Source of the DNA: Acidobacteriaceae bacterium
GTDB taxonomy: Bacteria > Acidobacteriota > Terriglobia > Terriglobales > Acidobacteriaceae
DNA: 40,599 nucleotides
NCBI GenBank assembly: GCA_003168355.1
Contig: PMSQ01000165.1
Coordinates: 1 to 40,599, forward strand
Direction of reading: 5' to 3'
Shown here in pieces: positions 40,581 to 40,599 of the stretch. The position numbers were made by a program, and so were the translations under genes. Under the pieces are notes generated by a model that had not been told where the DNA came from, did no database searches, and worked only from the letters and a program-made list of their open reading frames with translations. How positions within the stretch are numbered: position 1 is the stretch's first letter; each line of letters starts with the position of its first letter.

Positions 40581-40599
40581 CGCGCGCCGTTCCAGCACA

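Noticed and set aside
39777..40598. 273-residue minus-strand open frame at the window end
   Set aside because: Two thirds overlap the phosphodiesterase gene, and the rest passes through a hairpin and a promoter.

Overview
The window looks like a chromosomal segment of an acidobacterium (phylum Acidobacteriota, probably class Terriglobia). This is inferred from protein character, not from a marker gene. The pointers are an Oar-like TonB-dependent receptor with an N-terminal carboxypeptidase-regulatory-like domain, several hypothetical families I associate with Acidobacteria (a 7TM protein ending in LERLLQQ, DUF6526, a secreted DinB-like protein), a GC-rich composition and short GC-rich palindromes between genes. 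I see no rRNA, tRNA, CRISPR array, insertion sequence or prophage.

Layout. 1-1074 holds the 3' end of an alpha-galactosidase-like glycoside hydrolase with a C-terminal PKD domain. 1.2-2.9 kb carries a small Sm-like-sized protein coupled to pgsA, then a DinB-family gene that appears to carry two compensating frameshifts. 3.0-5.2 kb carries cysS and an FmdE-family protein. 5.2-11.1 kb is a leftward run, read in transcription order as greA, a CDP-alcohol phosphatidyltransferase, an isoaspartyl peptidase, a CCA/poly(A) nucleotidyltransferase, a DciA-like protein, gatC and gatA. yraN and galT point rightward at 11.2-12.8 kb.

12.9-19.5 kb is a complete leftward isc operon, iscR-iscS-iscU-iscA-hscB-hscA-fdx-iscX. 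It has a strong dyad over the iscR start region and a hairpin-forming palindrome at five of its seven gene junctions. 19.6-20.5 kb holds a small zinc-ribbon-like protein and a stand-alone receiver domain. 20.5-25.8 kb is leftward again: an ABC-2 exporter (ATPase and permease), a small membrane protein, a DesK/DesR-like two-component pair, and tsaD.

25.9-29.0 kb is the most unusual part. It has an XRE regulator with a degenerate LexA/S24-like sensor domain, a convergent helical hypothetical, a 44-residue secreted two-cysteine peptide gene, a seven-transmembrane protein and a single-pass membrane protein. A 17-bp imperfect dyad occurs three times here: twice ahead of the regulator and once ahead of the peptide gene. 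I propose that this is a regulator-peptide-membrane-protein system under common control.

29.0-33.0 kb encodes the large TonB-dependent receptor, with a perfect CRP-type TGTGA-N6-TCACA site upstream. 33.2-36.1 kb carries a PPOX-fold flavoprotein, a VapBC toxin-antitoxin pair with a palindromic operator, a quinone oxidoreductase and a DUF6526 protein. 36.4-40.3 kb carries an MltD-like lytic transglycosylase with three LysM domains and an exported phosphodiesterase/nucleotide-pyrophosphatase-type enzyme. The last bases contain a TATAAT promoter for a gene outside the window.
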